NCBI GenBank assembly: GCA_040390025.1
Contig: JAZJZD010000005.1
Location: 1 to 51,258 of the forward strand
Length of the DNA stretch: 51,258 nt
Source: JAVHYG01 sp040390025
GTDB lineage: Bacteria > Pseudomonadota > Gammaproteobacteria > Diplorickettsiales > Diplorickettsiaceae
Direction of reading: 5' to 3'
Part shown: positions 51,243-51,258 of the stretch, in pieces
Position numbering within the stretch: position 1 is the first letter of the stretch
How the letters are laid out: every line of letters starts with the position of its first letter
Notes under the pieces: model-generated
The model's database searches: none
What the model was told of the DNA's origin: nothing
Seen by the model: the letters and a program-made list of their open reading frames with translations, nothing else
Program-made: the position numbers and the translations under genes

Positions 51243-51258
51243 AATCACTATGGCGTTG

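Overview
The window reads as chromosome of an AT-rich intracellular gammaproteobacterium of the Legionellales, most likely a Rickettsiella/Diplorickettsia-type arthropod symbiont in the Coxiellaceae. The reasons are adjacent icmT and icmS genes of a Dot/Icm type IV secretion system, core genes of gammaproteobacterial type, many short dispersed palindromic repeats, decayed insertion sequences, and two giant multidomain proteins with eukaryote-facing features. The genus is an inference; the sequence alone does not prove it.

Layout. 1-4455: one end of a small integrated phage-like element beside tRNA-Phe. It has a leftward module (HTH repressor-like protein, DnaT-like replication protein, two unknowns, the last cut by the window edge) facing a rightward excisionase-like/integrase pair, with a perfect palindromic operator candidate between them. 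4861-11708: giant protein A. 12032-12640: icmT-icmS. 13002-24435: metabolic core with putA, a CPA2 antiporter, ampE and the pyruvate dehydrogenase genes aceE, aceF and lpd, separated by repeats. 24755-31639: giant protein B, a full-length paralogue of A. 31675-37128: accessory zone with a frameshifted IS481-like element, a coiled-coil protein ending in CCCC, an IS256 remnant, an internally deleted IS982 copy and a membrane/coiled-coil protein. 37328-40073: recG, then a DUF2442 gene and a frameshifted DUF4160 gene. 40237-44209: accB-accC-prmA-hemA. 44299-45282: unknown protein. 45268-48773 (minus): four-gene Mla-type lipid transport cluster. 48989-51078: small secreted Cys protein, prfA and a small membrane protein.

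The most exciting content is the pair of giant proteins. Both carry an Ulp1/C48-type cysteine peptidase domain with a complete catalytic set (His106, Asp125, Gln, Cys162/163), an NB-ARC STAND ATPase, and a long C-terminal half that I recognise as resembling the latrotoxin C-terminal domain. Both have basic, furin-type sites at the same three positions (about residues 20-23, 1115-1118 and 2083-2087), which divide the proteins into equivalent segments. This suggests toxins or effectors matured by host proprotein convertases, related in architecture to the large endosymbiont reproductive-manipulation proteins. One lies directly upstream of icmTS, although delivery by Dot/Icm is unproven.

Two putative effector or toxin genes (4920 and 44299) share a 5' hairpin that buries the ribosome binding site. 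At least six families of short palindromic repeats fill the intergenic spaces, sometimes touching gene ends.
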